From a bacterium (GTDB lineage Bacteria > Vulcanimicrobiota > Xenobia > Xenobiales > Xenobiaceae), in contig JAFTAM010000153.1 of assembly GCA_017458675.1 (NCBI GenBank), positions 1-44,373 on the forward strand: a stretch of DNA of 44,373 nucleotides, given 5' to 3'. Made by a program: the position numbers and the translations under genes. Below are positions 44,234-44,373 of the stretch, in pieces. Every line of letters begins with the position of its first letter. Position 1 is the first letter of the stretch. Under the pieces are notes generated by a model. That model did no database searches, was not told where the DNA came from, and was given only the letters and a program-made list of their open reading frames with translations.

Positions 44234-44373
44234 ATCGGGTAGGAGACTGACCGCTTAGCGGTCAGCCGACCTCCCACAGAACCGTGCGTACCGGTCAGTA
44301 CACGGCTCCTCCTTTGTTTACGCCGCAACAAACTTATAATACGGTAAAAACATCTGGAACCCAGCCCTTTCTA
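44234..44373 (-). mobile_element. Group II intron, 3' end (runs off the window)
   Basis: Read on the minus strand, domain V is at 44279-44308: an AGCC-containing 8-bp stem (GAGCCGTG/CACGGTTC), a CG bulge and an upper GTAC/GTAC stem. Domain VI follows at 44237-44275 with the perfect CTGACCGC/GCGGTCAG stem and the CCTACCC segment where the bulged branch-point A is expected. The intron would end in the usual A-Y at 44234. The 5' part and most of the reverse transcriptase lie beyond the right edge. Confidence 0.8.
44318..44373 (-). CDS. Possible C-terminus of the intron-encoded reverse transcriptase (partial)
   Basis: An open frame from the window edge ends in TAA at 44318, ten bases before domain V, and reads ERAGFQMFLPYYKFVAA. 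Intron-encoded proteins normally end in domain IV, just ahead of domain V, so the position is right. The 17 residues are too few to confirm identity. Confidence 0.35.
   Translation of the reverse strand, partial: ERAGFQMFLPYYKFVAA

Overview
The window reads as a chromosomal segment of a diderm (Gram-negative-envelope) bacterium of roughly 50% GC. The outer membrane is inferred from a TamB-like translocation protein, an MlaE-MlaF-MlaD lipid-transport operon whose MlaD appears to carry its own C-terminal beta-barrel, and several lipoproteins. The gene order atpC-murA-mreB-like recalls the Firmicutes arrangement (atpC...murA...mbl), the RNase P RNA looks class A, and the MlaD architecture resembles the one described for Veillonella. 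Together these suggest a diderm Firmicute (Negativicutes-like) or another diderm Terrabacteria lineage. The b/b' pair and the signal-bearing c subunit are less typical of that group, so the assignment is tentative.

Layout. Positions 1-552 hold a composite palindromic repeat. Positions 562-3074 (+) carry a histidine phosphatase and two paralogous secreted cyclophilins, one of them a lipoprotein. Positions 3114-30796 (-) form one long, tightly packed array. In transcription order it encodes a WecA/TagO-like glycosyl-1-phosphate transferase, a UDP-GlcNAc 2-epimerase, AtpZ-like and AtpI-like proteins, ATP synthase a, c, b', b, delta, alpha, gamma, beta and epsilon, MurA, a divergent MreB-like protein, a 2251-residue TamB-like protein, a 1534-residue leucine-rich-repeat protein, a PD-(D/E)XK-like protein and a GT39-type membrane glycosyltransferase. 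Positions 30961-32154 (-) hold a soluble Ser/Thr kinase. Positions 32528-35743 (-) are mlaE-mlaF-mlaD. A 258-bp MITE-like insertion related to the repeat at the window start lies at 35920-36177. Positions 36227-37956 (-) are grpE and an unusual dnaJ without dnaK. A divergent pair of envelope proteins follows (38231-39403 - and 39496-40140 +), then the RNase P RNA (about 40257-40621 +), then two paralogous lipoproteins related to HExxH metallopeptidases, only the second of which keeps the motif. The window ends in the 3' end of a group II intron on the minus strand.

Functional theme. Most of the window concerns the cell envelope: precursor synthesis (MurA, WecA/TagO, WecB), a cytoskeletal-like factor, lipid traffic to the outer membrane (TamB, MlaEFD), periplasmic folding (cyclophilins), a membrane glycosyltransferase and the energy-coupling ATP synthase, whose c subunit carries residues typical of Na+ coupling. 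The points most worth following up are the MreB-like protein with altered nucleotide-site motifs fused by overlap to tamB, the active/inactive metallopeptidase pair, the trans-envelope MlaD, the giant LRR protein without a signal peptide, and the repeat family with inverted ends and a putative 11-bp target duplication.
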